Shown here one piece after another: positions 35,197-43,657 of a stretch of 64,000 nucleotides of DNA. The stretch's first letter is position 1; every line of letters begins with the position of its first letter. The notes under the pieces are model-generated. The model saw only the letters and a program-made list of their open reading frames with translations. It was not told the origin of the DNA and did no database searches. Origin of the DNA: Flavobacterium faecale (GTDB lineage Bacteria > Bacteroidota > Bacteroidia > Flavobacteriales > Flavobacteriaceae); NCBI RefSeq assembly GCF_003076455.1, contig NZ_CP020918.1, positions 1,054,001 to 1,118,000 of the forward strand, written 5' to 3'. A program made the translations under genes and the position numbers.

Positions 35197-35204
35197 TAAT
35201 TTTG
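35197..35204 (+). promoter_or_regulatory. Candidate -7 box (TAATTTTG) of hemA
   Basis: TAnnTTTG match 25 nt before the ATG at 35230, in the hemA-AraC divergent region. No standard -33 TTG, so an activator such as the neighbouring AraC protein might be needed. Confidence 0.4.
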
Positions 35205-35229
35205 CTCAACTTTCTTGAAAAGTGTTATT

Positions 35230-36486
35230 ATGGAAAACAACAACACATCAAAACATCAGTACTTTTACGCTGTTGGATTGAGCTATAAAAAGGCCGATGC
35301 CGAGACTAGAGGAAAATTTAGTTTGGATTCTGCTGCAAAAACGAGACTATTAGAACAAGCAAAAATTGAAGGCATCGAGAGCTTGGTGGTTACTTCAACC
35401 TGCAATCGTACAGAGATTTACGGTTTTGCAGAGCATCCTTTTCAATTAATTAAGTTGATCTGCGAAAACAGTTTAGGTAGTGTTGAAGAATTTCAGCGTG
35501 TTGGTTTTGTTTACAAAAATAGCGAGGCAATTAGCCATATATTCAAAGTTGGAACAGGATTAGATAGTCAAATCTTAGGAGATTTTGAAATAATTTCGCA
35601 AATAAAAACGAGTTTCACACACTCAAAATCCTTAGGACTTGTAAACACGTTCATGGAGCGTTTGGTTAATGCTGTCATCCAAGCAAGTAAAAAAATCAAA
35701 ACGGATACCGAAATTAGTTCTGGTGCTACATCTGTTGCTTTTGCTGCCGTACAGTATATTTTCAAAAATGTAGAAGATATAGGAAACAAAAACATTTTGT
35801 TATTTGGAACCGGAAAAATTGGTCGTAATACCTGCGAGAATTTGGTTAAACATACCAAGAACGAACATATTACTTTGATCAATAGGACCAAAGATAAAGC
35901 CGAAAGATTGGCTGGAAAATTAAATTTGATTGTCAAAGATTATTCAGAGCTACATTTAGAATTGCAACGTGCAGATGTTTTGGTAGTTGCCACTGGGGCT
36001 CAAAACCCAACGGTAGACAAAGCCATTTTAAACTTAAAAAAGCCATTGTTGATCCTAGACTTGTCCATTCCAAAAAATGTTCATGAAGACGTAGAAGATC
36101 TAGAAGGTGTTACTTTGATTCACATGGATTATTTGTCACAATTGACCGATGAGACTTTAGAAAATAGAAAAAAACACATTCCGGATGCTGAGGCTATTAT
36201 CGAAGAAATAAAAGAAGAATTTATTACTTGGACCAAAGGACGTAAATTTGCACCAACAATTAATGCCTTAAAAGCCAAATTGAATGATATTAAAAAAGCC
36301 GAATTGAACTTCCAGAGTAAAAAAATTGCTGGATTCAATGAAGAGCAAGCTGAAATTATCAGTGCTAGAATCATTCAAAAAATAACTACTCAATTTGCAA
36401 ATCACTTGAAAGACGAGAACACAATGGTGGATGAAAGCATCCAGTGGATCGAAAAAGTGTTCAAGATTGAAGCAATGGCAAAGTAA
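35230..36486 (+). CDS. hemA: Glutamyl-tRNA reductase
   Basis: First committed step of C5 tetrapyrrole synthesis: reduces glutamyl-tRNA to glutamate-1-semialdehyde. From the ATG at 35230 it is 418 residues. Catalytic Cys58 is in TSTCNRTEIYG; GQILG-type segment DSQILGDFEIISQIK and the NADPH fold FGTGKIGRNTCENL are clear, and the C-terminal dimerisation region is normal. A TTG five codons upstream is a weaker start. It heads hemA-hemC-hemD-hemE, with an 89-nt gap to hemC. Confidence 0.96.
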   Translation: MENNNTSKHQYFYAVGLSYKKADAETRGKFSLDSAAKTRLLEQAKIEGIESLVVTSTCNRTEIYGFAEHPFQLIKLICENSLGSVEEFQRVGFVYKNSEAISHIFKVGTGLDSQILGDFEIISQIKTSFTHSKSLGLVNTFMERLVNAVIQASKKIKTDTEISSGATSVAFAAVQYIFKNVEDIGNKNILLFGTGKIGRNTCENLVKHTKNEHITLINRTKDKAERLAGKLNLIVKDYSELHLELQRADVLVVATGAQNPTVDKAILNLKKPLLILDLSIPKNVHEDVEDLEGVTLIHMDYLSQLTDETLENRKKHIPDAEAIIEEIKEEFITWTKGRKFAPTINALKAKLNDIKKAELNFQSKKIAGFNEEQAEIISARIIQKITTQFANHLKDENTMVDESIQWIEKVFKIEAMAK

Positions 36487-36575
36487 ACTGTAGTTTCTAC
36501 TTCATAAACATTCAGTACTTTAGCAAATAGTAAAAATAATAAGGGTAAGTAGTTTATCTTTTGTAAAACACAAAA

Positions 36576-37502
36576 ATGGCAGAAAAAACAATACGTATAG
36601 GTACTCGTGATAGCGAACTAGCTTTATGGCAAGCGCATACAGTGGAGAAAAAACTGAATGATTTGGGTTATAAAACCAAAATTGTAGCTGTAAAATCTAC
36701 AGGAGATGTTGTCTTAGACAAACCACTATACGAACTTGGAATCACCGGAATTTTTACAAAAACGCTAGATATAGCCATGATTAATGGTGAGGTAGATATC
36801 GCTGTGCATTCTATGAAAGATGTGCCTACGGCTTTACCAATTGGTATTGTGCAAGCTGCTGTATTGGAGCGAGCTAATACTGTCGATGTACTTGCCTACA
36901 AAGGAAACTTGGATTTCTTGGAAGGAAATGGAACAATTGCCACCGGAAGTTTACGTCGCCAAGCACAATGGCTCAACAAATACCCTACACATACAGTCGT
37001 TGATTTGAGGGGAAATGTCAATTTGCGTATGCAAAAATTGGCTGATAACGATTGGAACGGTGCTGTGTTTGCTGCTGCAGGTCTAGAACGTATCAATCTT
37101 GCCGCAGAAAACCTAGTTGCAATTGATTGGATGATTCCTGCTCCTGCACAAGGCGCTATGCTCGTAGTGGCCATGGGAAATGATAATTATACACTAGATG
37201 CTCTATCGCATTTAAATGATATCGAAACTGAAATTTGTACCTATATTGAACGTCAATTTTTAAAAACATTAGAAGGTGGCTGTACAGCTCCAATTGGAGC
37301 TTTGGCAAGGTATAATGATGAAGAGGACACGATTCATTTTCAAGGCGTATTATTTTCGCTTGACGGAAAACAAAAATTAGAAGTCGATAAAATAGTGCCT
37401 ATCGAAGAATGGAAAAAACTAGGTTACTTCTCTGCTCAAGAAATTTTGAATAGTGGCGGAGCACAATTGATGGCAGAAATAAAAAATAAATTGAAAAAAT
37501 AA
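36576..37502 (+). CDS. hemC: Hydroxymethylbilane synthase (porphobilinogen deaminase)
   Basis: Polymerises four porphobilinogens; 308 residues. The dipyrromethane cofactor is held by Cys236 in LEGGCTAPIGALA. The N-terminal RIGTRDSELALWQA, the VHSMKDVPT segment at 78-86 and SLRRQAQ at 125-131 are all family signatures. Its stop codon overlaps the hemD start by one base (TAATG), so the two are translationally coupled. Confidence 0.97.
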   Translation: MAEKTIRIGTRDSELALWQAHTVEKKLNDLGYKTKIVAVKSTGDVVLDKPLYELGITGIFTKTLDIAMINGEVDIAVHSMKDVPTALPIGIVQAAVLERANTVDVLAYKGNLDFLEGNGTIATGSLRRQAQWLNKYPTHTVVDLRGNVNLRMQKLADNDWNGAVFAAAGLERINLAAENLVAIDWMIPAPAQGAMLVVAMGNDNYTLDALSHLNDIETEICTYIERQFLKTLEGGCTAPIGALARYNDEEDTIHFQGVLFSLDGKQKLEVDKIVPIEEWKKLGYFSAQEILNSGGAQLMAEIKNKLKK

Positions 37503-38203
37503 TGAGTCAAATAAGTATTTTATCCACCAAAACGTTGTCTGATCAACAAAGACAAGTATTTATTGATGCTGATTTTGATCTATTGGAACAGGATTTCATC
37601 GAAGTAAAAAACAACCAATTTCAATTAGACAAATTCAATACCAATTTGATCTTTAGCAGTCAAAATGCAGTGTTGAGTCTAATGGAGCAAACAGGTTGGG
37701 AAGTTTTGAAAACTAAAACTGTATTTTGTGTTGGAATCAAAACCAAAGATTTATTAGAACAAAATGGTTTTACGGTAAGCGTGTATATGGATTATGCAGC
37801 GGAATTGGCCGAGATAATTACCTTGATTTACCATAGTGAAACCTATACTTTTTTGAGTGGAAACTTGCGTAAAGAGACCTTACCACAAGCTTTAAAAGAT
37901 GCTGGAATTACATTCAATGAGATTGAAGTTTATGAAACCAAATTAGCTCCTTTTAAAATATCTGATCAAGAGAATTTTGACGGAATTATGTTTTTTAGCC
38001 CTTCTGCTGTCGAAAGTTATTTATCGAATAATAAAATTAAGAAGGAAATTTGCTTTTGTGTTGGCAATACAACCGCAGCGGCACTAGAAGAAAAGAAAGT
38101 AAAACAAATTATAATAGCAGAAATACCAACAATAGAGGATACTATCATTGCCGTATTAGAGCATTATAATCCTGAAATCATAGAGCCAGAAGCTCAAAAT
38201 TAA
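37502..38203 (+). CDS. hemD: Uroporphyrinogen-III synthase
   Basis: Closes and inverts ring D of hydroxymethylbilane. HemD proteins are poorly conserved; here 233 residues, the conserved IMFFSPSAVESYL and FCVGNTTAAALEEK segments, and position between hemC and hemE make the case. N-terminus begins at the ATG overlapping the hemC stop. Followed directly by the inverted-repeat element that reaches into hemE. Confidence 0.92.
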   Translation: MSQISILSTKTLSDQQRQVFIDADFDLLEQDFIEVKNNQFQLDKFNTNLIFSSQNAVLSLMEQTGWEVLKTKTVFCVGIKTKDLLEQNGFTVSVYMDYAAELAEIITLIYHSETYTFLSGNLRKETLPQALKDAGITFNEIEVYETKLAPFKISDQENFDGIMFFSPSAVESYLSNNKIKKEICFCVGNTTAAALEEKKVKQIIIAEIPTIEDTIIAVLEHYNPEIIEPEAQN

Positions 38204-38205
38204 AG

Positions 38206-38343
38206 TCCCCCCAACCCCCGAAGCGGGAACTTAGAAAAGGGAAACTACATAAATAAAAATTCAGAAACTTTAAACAAGTTTAAAACTAGATAAAAAAATG
38301 AACGATAAAGATTTGCAAATTCCCGCTTCGGGAGTTCAGGGGA
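38206..38343. mobile_element. 138-bp inverted-repeat element spanning the hemE start
   Basis: Ends 38206-38229 and 38320-38343 are inverted repeats matching at 21 of 24 positions, sharing CCCGAAGCGGGAA. ATTAAA occurs immediately outside both ends (38199-38204 and 38343-38348), possibly a target duplication. The element carries no gene. Its right arm provides codons 8-15 of hemE and its middle provides the ATG. Confidence 0.65.
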
Positions 38344-39365
38344 TTAAAAATGATTTATTTTTAAGAGCATTAAAAGGAGAAACAGTACAACGTCCGCCAG
38401 TATGGATGATGCGTCAAGCGGGTAGGTATTTACCAGAATTTATCGCTTTGCGTGATAAATATGATTTTTTCACCCGTTGTCAAACTCCAGAATTGGCTGC
38501 CGAAATCACGGTGCAACCTATTCGTAGAATCGCTCCAGATGCTGCGATTTTGTTCTCAGATATCTTGGTGATACCACAAGCAATGGGGATTGATGTAGAG
38601 ATGAAACCAAATTTTGGTCCGTATTTGCCACATCCAATTCGTACGATTCAAGATGTTGAGAACGTAATTGTTCCTGATGTTCACGAAACGTTAGGATACG
38701 TTTTTGATGCTATTAAATTAACTAAGGAAATGTTGAATGATGAGGTGCCATTAATTGGTTTCGCAGGTTCGCCTTGGACAATTATGTGCTACGCGGTAGA
38801 AGGACAAGGATCAAAAAGCTTTGATAAAGCTAAAGGATTCTGTTTTCAATATCCAGAAGCGGCACATGTTTTATTACAAAAAATCACAGATACCACTATT
38901 TTATACCTAAAAGAAAAAGTAAAAGCGGGAGTAAATGCCGTTCAGATCTTTGACTCGTGGGGCGGAATGTTGTCTCAAGTTGACTATCAAGAATTTTCAT
39001 GGAAATACATCAACCAAATTGTTGAAGCACTTGCTGACGATGCTCCGGTTATTGTTTTTGGAAAAGGATGTTGGTTTGCTCTTGGCGAAATGGGAAAAAG
39101 CCGTGCTTCTGCATTAGGAGTAGACTGGACTTGCTCGCCTAGAAACGCAAGATACCTTTCTGGTGGAAACATTACTTTGCAAGGAAATTTCGATCCATCA
39201 CGATTGTTATCGCCAATTCCGGTGATTAAGAAAATGGTTCACGAAATGATTGACGAATTCGGAAAAGACAAATACATCGTGAACTTAGGTCATGGTATTT
39301 TACCAAATATTCCTGTAGATCACGCCAAGGCGTTTATTGATGCAGTGAAAGAATACGGACAGTAG
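38298..39365 (+). CDS. hemE: Uroporphyrinogen decarboxylase
   Basis: Decarboxylates the four acetate groups of uroporphyrinogen III; 355 residues. [16 protein letters not shown] near 33-48 is the substrate-binding signature; [12 protein letters not shown] and [16 protein letters not shown] are typical. The conserved protein begins at [10 protein letters not shown], usually directly after the start Met. Here that Met position reads GGG and translation must begin 15-16 codons earlier inside an inverted-repeat element. The extra residues [15 protein letters not shown] are therefore repeat-derived. Confidence 0.95.
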   Translation: MNDKDLQIPASGVQGIKNDLFLRALKGETVQRPPVWMMRQAGRYLPEFIALRDKYDFFTRCQTPELAAEITVQPIRRIAPDAAILFSDILVIPQAMGIDVEMKPNFGPYLPHPIRTIQDVENVIVPDVHETLGYVFDAIKLTKEMLNDEVPLIGFAGSPWTIMCYAVEGQGSKSFDKAKGFCFQYPEAAHVLLQKITDTTILYLKEKVKAGVNAVQIFDSWGGMLSQVDYQEFSWKYINQIVEALADDAPVIVFGKGCWFALGEMGKSRASALGVDWTCSPRNARYLSGGNITLQGNFDPSRLLSPIPVIKKMVHEMIDEFGKDKYIVNLGHGILPNIPVDHAKAFIDAVKEYGQ

Positions 39366-39374
39366 GTTTTTATA

Positions 39375-39590
39375 GTCTCAGTTTTTAGTCTTCAGTCTCA
39401 GTTTACAGTCTCAGTCTCAATTTGCGACTATTAGTACTCAGTTTCAGTTTACAGTCTCAGTATTCAACTTTGGCTGTTCAGTGAGTTGTAAGTAGAAAAT
39501 ACAAATCCAAATGTAGCTCCATACAGAAAATTAGTTACCGTTAACTGCGGACCGCGACTGCCAACTGTTCACTGAGACTGAAAACCTAAA
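39375..39590. repeat. Degenerate CAGTCTCAGT-type repeat tract
   Basis: The 235 bases between hemE and the next gene hold many imperfect copies of CAGTCTCAGTTT on the left and the inverted equivalents (CGCGACTGCCAACTGTTC, ACTGAGACTGAAAAC) on the right, so the whole can fold as a long imperfect hairpin. A smaller relative lies at 56168-56250. Not a CRISPR: units vary and there are no regular spacers. Confidence 0.6.
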
Positions 39591-39600
39591 ACTCAAAATA

Positions 39601-39981
39601 ATGCTAAATAAAGGAGTAAGAGATGAGAAGAAATTAAAGGCAGACAAGATGTTAAATACCTTGCTTGCCTATGTTTTTGCTCCGAAGATTTGGAATATGG
39701 AGGACACAAGTTTAATCGATAATCAATTGACGGATTTTGATTTAACAACTGTTATTCTGGATCAAGTTGAAGAAAAAGATTTGATAAAAGTGTTAGATAA
39801 ACACGAAATGGATTGGGAGCAAAGAGAAAAGTTTGCTGATTTTTTGATAACTTATTCTGTAGGCAACCAATTTGATTACAAAGCTAAAGCATTAGCTATT
39901 TATGAGCAAATTCAAGTAGATAGTAAAATCTTTTCTTTTGGGATTTCTGCCAAGATTGCTAACCTTAAAAAATTGATGTAG
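39601..39981 (+). CDS. Unknown small protein (126 residues)
   Basis: No family recognised. The protein is acidic and mostly helical, with no signal peptide or membrane segment: GVRDEKKLKADKMLNTLLAYV at the N-terminus, then repeated LID/LTDFDL-type acidic stretches, ending SAKIANLKKLM. It lies in the interval between hemE and hemF with an OmpA-type lipoprotein, and is separated from hemE by the CAGTCT repeats, so it may be a later insertion. Confidence 0.55.
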   Translation: MLNKGVRDEKKLKADKMLNTLLAYVFAPKIWNMEDTSLIDNQLTDFDLTTVILDQVEEKDLIKVLDKHEMDWEQREKFADFLITYSVGNQFDYKAKALAIYEQIQVDSKIFSFGISAKIANLKKLM

Positions 39982-40076
39982 GGATAACTTAGAATTAATG
40001 TTAGAATAACTTTTTATATTTTATAGGTTGTAATTTAGTTAAGTATAACTAATTGTAAACTATTTAATTAGATAAA

Positions 40077-41123
40077 ATGAAAAAGATTCTAACACTTGCC
40101 TTTTTGAGTATCATTATAGGCTCCTGCAAAAAAGAAAATAATGCGGTTCAAAATAAGAATGTTTCTGAGGTAAAAGAAAACGCTGCTGGTAGTAGTGAAG
40201 CTTCCAAAGAAACACTTTTTGTAGATTCATTCGATTGGTCCAAAATTCCAGAATCGTCAGCAGCTATTGGAGTTTTTCCTTATATAACAGCGCCAGAAGG
40301 TTTTATTATTAAAGAAGAGGGAAGCACTGAGGTTGCCAAAAACGGAATGACAAATTTTTTCGATTTCAATAAATTGTTTATCTATGACGGCAATTCTTTT
40401 TTTAGAGCTGAAGGTAAAAAAGCTAGTTTGTATTTGATCATGAAAGATGATCATGCCGAATTTAATCAATTAAAATTTGATAAAAGCGTTGATAATTATC
40501 TAAAAAAAATTGGAGCAGTTTTATTATTTGGCGGTCAAATTCCTGTAGATAAGTTAGATGTGCTACAGCAAACAGAAGAAAAAGCAGCATACAAATACAT
40601 TCAAAGTGCCGGAAGTCCTTATGATAATTCAGTTCGGAATTATGCTTTGAATCATAAAAACGGAAAAATATTCATTCAGTTGGGTTCTAATTCTGCTCAT
40701 TCTGAAATAGGAGTTATTGAATTAGAAGGTTTTAAGCAAACAATTAAAGCACCAACTGCTTCAGAGATGCAACAAGAAATTGACTCGAAAGGAAAAGCAG
40801 TTTTGAATATTAATTTTGATATTGACAAAGCAACTTTGCAAGATGATGGACAAAAAGTAGTAGATGAAATTTTTGCTTTATTGTCTAAAAACAAAACATT
40901 AAAACTCTCCATTGAGGGACATACCGATAACAGTGGAAGTATAGAACATAATAAAAAATTGTCTGCAGATAGAGCCAATACAGTTATGTATGCTCTTGCA
41001 GCCAAAGGAATCGATATAAAAAGGTTAAAAGCAAGTGGATTTGGTTCTGAAAAGCCAATCGCACCTAATAATTCAGAAGAAAACAATGCTAAAAATCGCA
41101 GAGTCGAATTAGTGAAGTTTTAA
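40077..41123 (+). CDS. OmpA-family lipoprotein
   Basis: A 348-residue lipoprotein: signal MKKILTLAFLSIIIGSC with lipobox Cys17. A beta-rich unassigned region spans about 50-215, and the C-terminal OmpA/MotB peptidoglycan-binding domain about 235-348 (VLNINFDIDKATLQDDGQK, IEGHTDNSGS, SADRANTVMYAL, NNAKNRRVELVKF). Links outer membrane and murein. Followed by hemF at 14 nt, so probably cotranscribed with it; no functional tie to heme synthesis is evident. Confidence 0.85.
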   Translation: MKKILTLAFLSIIIGSCKKENNAVQNKNVSEVKENAAGSSEASKETLFVDSFDWSKIPESSAAIGVFPYITAPEGFIIKEEGSTEVAKNGMTNFFDFNKLFIYDGNSFFRAEGKKASLYLIMKDDHAEFNQLKFDKSVDNYLKKIGAVLLFGGQIPVDKLDVLQQTEEKAAYKYIQSAGSPYDNSVRNYALNHKNGKIFIQLGSNSAHSEIGVIELEGFKQTIKAPTASEMQQEIDSKGKAVLNINFDIDKATLQDDGQKVVDEIFALLSKNKTLKLSIEGHTDNSGSIEHNKKLSADRANTVMYALAAKGIDIKRLKASGFGSEKPIAPNNSEENNAKNRRVELVKF

Positions 41124-41137
41124 AATAAAAAATTATA

Positions 41138-42061
41138 ATGAAAGAGCAGTTTTTCGGATACATACAAAACTTACAAGACCAAATCGTAGCTGGACTAGAA
41201 GCTGTTGATGGTCAAGCCAAATTCAAAGAAGACTTATGGGATCGTCCAGAAGGTGGAGGAGGTCGCACACGTGTAATCGAGAACGGAAAAGTTTTTGAAA
41301 AAGGCGGTGTTAATATTTCTGCTGTTCATGGGAAATTGCCAGAAGCGATGCAAAAAATGTTTGGTGTAGGCGAAGCAGATTTCTTTGCTTGCGGACTAAG
41401 CTTGGTTTTGCACCCAAAGAGTCCGATGGTGCCTACGGTACACGCAAACTGGCGTTATTTCGAAATGTACGATACTTCGACAGAGCTCAGTACAGGTCCA
41501 AGAAAAGTGATTCAGCAATGGTTTGGTGGTGGACAAGATTTAACGCCTTACTATTTATTCGAAGAAGATGCAAAACATTTTCATGAAACATGTAAGACGG
41601 CTTGTGATAAACACAATCCAGATTTTTATCCAAAATATAAAAAACAGTGTGATGCCTATTTCTGGAATGCCCATCGTCATGAAGCGCGCGGAATTGGAGG
41701 ATTGTTTTTTGATTATTGCAAAGCTACTGATGATATGAAGATGGAAGATTGGTTCAGCTTTGTGTCTGAAGTTGGGAATAGTTTCTTGCAAGCTTATGTT
41801 CCAATTGTAGAAAAAAGAAAAGATTTGGAGTATTCTCCAGCCCAAAAAACATGGCAAGAAATTCGTCGTGGTCGTTATGTGGAGTTCAATTTGGTTCACG
41901 ATAAAGGAACATTATTTGGTTTAAAAACCAATGGAAGAATTGAATCAATTTTGATGAGTTTGCCACCGCACGTGCAATGGGTGTATGACCATCATCCAGA
42001 AGATGGCAGTGAGGAAGAAAAACTAATCAAAGTGTTAGAATATCCGAAAGAATGGGTTTAA
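41138..42061 (+). CDS. hemF: Oxygen-dependent coproporphyrinogen-III oxidase
   Basis: Aerobic conversion of coproporphyrinogen III to protoporphyrinogen IX; 307 residues. Family signatures: GGGGRTRVIENG near 38-49, HANWRYFEMYD near 105-115, GGGQDLTPYYLFEEDA near 128-143, FFDYCKATDD and RRGRYVEFNLVHDKGTLFG in the C-terminal half. Its presence indicates aerobic heme synthesis. Cytosolic, no cofactor motif expected. Confidence 0.97.
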   Translation: MKEQFFGYIQNLQDQIVAGLEAVDGQAKFKEDLWDRPEGGGGRTRVIENGKVFEKGGVNISAVHGKLPEAMQKMFGVGEADFFACGLSLVLHPKSPMVPTVHANWRYFEMYDTSTELSTGPRKVIQQWFGGGQDLTPYYLFEEDAKHFHETCKTACDKHNPDFYPKYKKQCDAYFWNAHRHEARGIGGLFFDYCKATDDMKMEDWFSFVSEVGNSFLQAYVPIVEKRKDLEYSPAQKTWQEIRRGRYVEFNLVHDKGTLFGLKTNGRIESILMSLPPHVQWVYDHHPEDGSEEEKLIKVLEYPKEWV

Positions 42062-42101
42062 ATTAGCGTGTAACTATTTATTATACCTAAACATTATTAA
42101 G

Positions 42102-43004
42102 ATGGATAGAAAAGAGAAATATTCAGCACAGTTAGAGAGAATGAAATCTGGTAAAGGATTTATTGCCGCATTAGATCAAAGCGGTGGAAGTACGCCAAAA
42201 GCACTTGCTCAATATGGCGTTGAAGAAAGTAGTTTTGCCAATGATGAGGAAATGTATTTGCTCGTTCATGAAATGAGAACCCGTATTATTAAAAGCCCAA
42301 AGTTTAATAGGTCATTCATAATTGGTGCAATATTGTTTGAAAACACAATGGACCGTAAAATTGACGGGGAATGGACTGCAGATTATCTTTGGAATAAAAA
42401 AGGGATCGTACCATTTTTAAAAGTTGATAAAGGCCTATCCGAACTAAAGGACGGTGTTCAAATAATGAACCCCATCACAAATCTAGACGCTTTACTAAGT
42501 CGTGCTGTGGAAAGAAACATTTTTGGGACTAAGATGCGCTCTTTAATTAAGGAGGCAAACAGTGAAGGAATTCGCAATGTTGTAAAGCAGCAATTTCTAA
42601 TCGCCCATCAAATTTTTGAACAGGGTTTGGTACCTATTATTGAACCAGAAATTGATATTAATAGTACTGATAAAGCAAAGTCTGAAGAGATATTAAATGC
42701 CGAATTAAAACAGCATCTTGACGCGTTAGATGAGTCCGTCAAAGTAATTCTGAAATTGACTCTTCCTGAGACTGATAACTTTTATGCCGACTTACAATCT
42801 CATCCAAATGTTGTTCGTGTAGTTGCATTGTCAGGAGGCTATTCGAAAGATGAAGCAAATAGAAAATTAGCTGCTAATAACGGGTTAATCGCAAGTTTTT
42901 CCAGAGCATTAGTTGAGGGTGTAACCTTTAATCAATCTGATGATGATTTCAATCTGGTGATCGATAAAAGTATCAATGAAATTTATAAAGCATCAATTAC
43001 ATAA
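42102..43004 (+). CDS. Fructose-bisphosphate aldolase class I
   Basis: Schiff-base aldolase of about 300 residues splitting fructose-1,6-bisphosphate. GKGFIAALDQSGGSTPKAL near 17-35 is the class I signature, followed by ILFENTMDR, FLKVDKGL near 105-112, the EPEID segment, and the likely Schiff-base Lys in VKVILKLTLPE near 210-220. Lies between hemF and the hemB region, 40 nt after hemF. Not part of heme synthesis. Confidence 0.92.
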   Translation: MDRKEKYSAQLERMKSGKGFIAALDQSGGSTPKALAQYGVEESSFANDEEMYLLVHEMRTRIIKSPKFNRSFIIGAILFENTMDRKIDGEWTADYLWNKKGIVPFLKVDKGLSELKDGVQIMNPITNLDALLSRAVERNIFGTKMRSLIKEANSEGIRNVVKQQFLIAHQIFEQGLVPIIEPEIDINSTDKAKSEEILNAELKQHLDALDESVKVILKLTLPETDNFYADLQSHPNVVRVVALSGGYSKDEANRKLAANNGLIASFSRALVEGVTFNQSDDDFNLVIDKSINEIYKASIT

Positions 43005-43041
43005 TACAAGCTCTGACTAGTTTTTAGGACTAGTTGAATTT

Positions 43042-43131
43042 GTGTTTCCATTAAAAAGAGACAGAAAATAACGAACAAATGAATCTAATTGTTCATTAGT
43101 TTTCGAGACGAATTTAAGTCCGTCAAATTGT
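43042..43131 (+). pseudogene. hemB: Decayed 5' fragment of hemB (first 30 codons)
   Basis: By hand alignment, 72 of 90 bases match the first 30 codons of the intact hemB at 43658. The start codon reads GTG and codon 10 (TTA in hemB) reads TAA, so it cannot be translated as hemB. It stops at about codon 30, and the peptidase-inhibitor gene follows. The 262-nt interval between the aldolase and the inhibitor gene holds nothing else recognisable. Confidence 0.8.
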
Positions 43132-43266
43132 TCAAAGTTTTAGTGAATGCAGCGTAGCGGTTTTTATTTTATAATTTCGCAAAATGGATCTGATAACGCA
43201 ACCTTTTTTTTAATTAGCATCTTAATATGAATAATTAACTTAAGATGTTATCTAAAATTAAGAATC

Positions 43267-43650
43267 ATGAAAAAAGCAATATTTTTTATCTTGGTGGTTG
43301 GCTTGTTCTCTTGTACTAATAATGACGAATCGAAAATCGATGAATATGTCGAATCGAATTATTATGAAGTAAATAAAAATGAGACTTTCGATGTTCCATT
43401 GATTTCTAACGCGACAACTGGTTACTCCTGGAAATGGGTAGATAACCAAACCGATAAGTCGGTACAGTTGATAACTAACACCTATATCCCGACAAAAAGT
43501 GGCGCCGAAGTCATTGGGGGTGGTGGATATGAAATTTGGAAATTTAAAGCAATAAAAGCCGGTACCTATATATTAAAGTTCGAATATTGCCCATCTTGGG
43601 ATTTAAATTCGTCTGTTGAAACCAGAAATATTACTATAAAAATTAATTAA
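43267..43650 (+). CDS. Chagasin-family (I42) protease inhibitor lipoprotein
   Basis: A 127-residue lipoprotein with signal MKKAIFFILVVGLFSC and lipobox Cys16. The chagasin loops are present: the NPTTGY loop reads NATTGYSW near 52-59, and the GxGGxxxW loop reads GGGGYEIWKF near 83-92. These fold proteins block papain-like cysteine proteases. It ends 7 nt before hemB's ATG. Its position between a decayed hemB 5' copy and the intact gene suggests recent acquisition. Confidence 0.85.
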   Translation: MKKAIFFILVVGLFSCTNNDESKIDEYVESNYYEVNKNETFDVPLISNATTGYSWKWVDNQTDKSVQLITNTYIPTKSGAEVIGGGGYEIWKFKAIKAGTYILKFEYCPSWDLNSSVETRNITIKIN

Positions 43651-43657
43651 AAAATAT

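Noticed and set aside
39375..39590. CRISPR-like array
   Set aside because: Repeat units vary in length and sequence, no constant spacers and no cas genes in the window.
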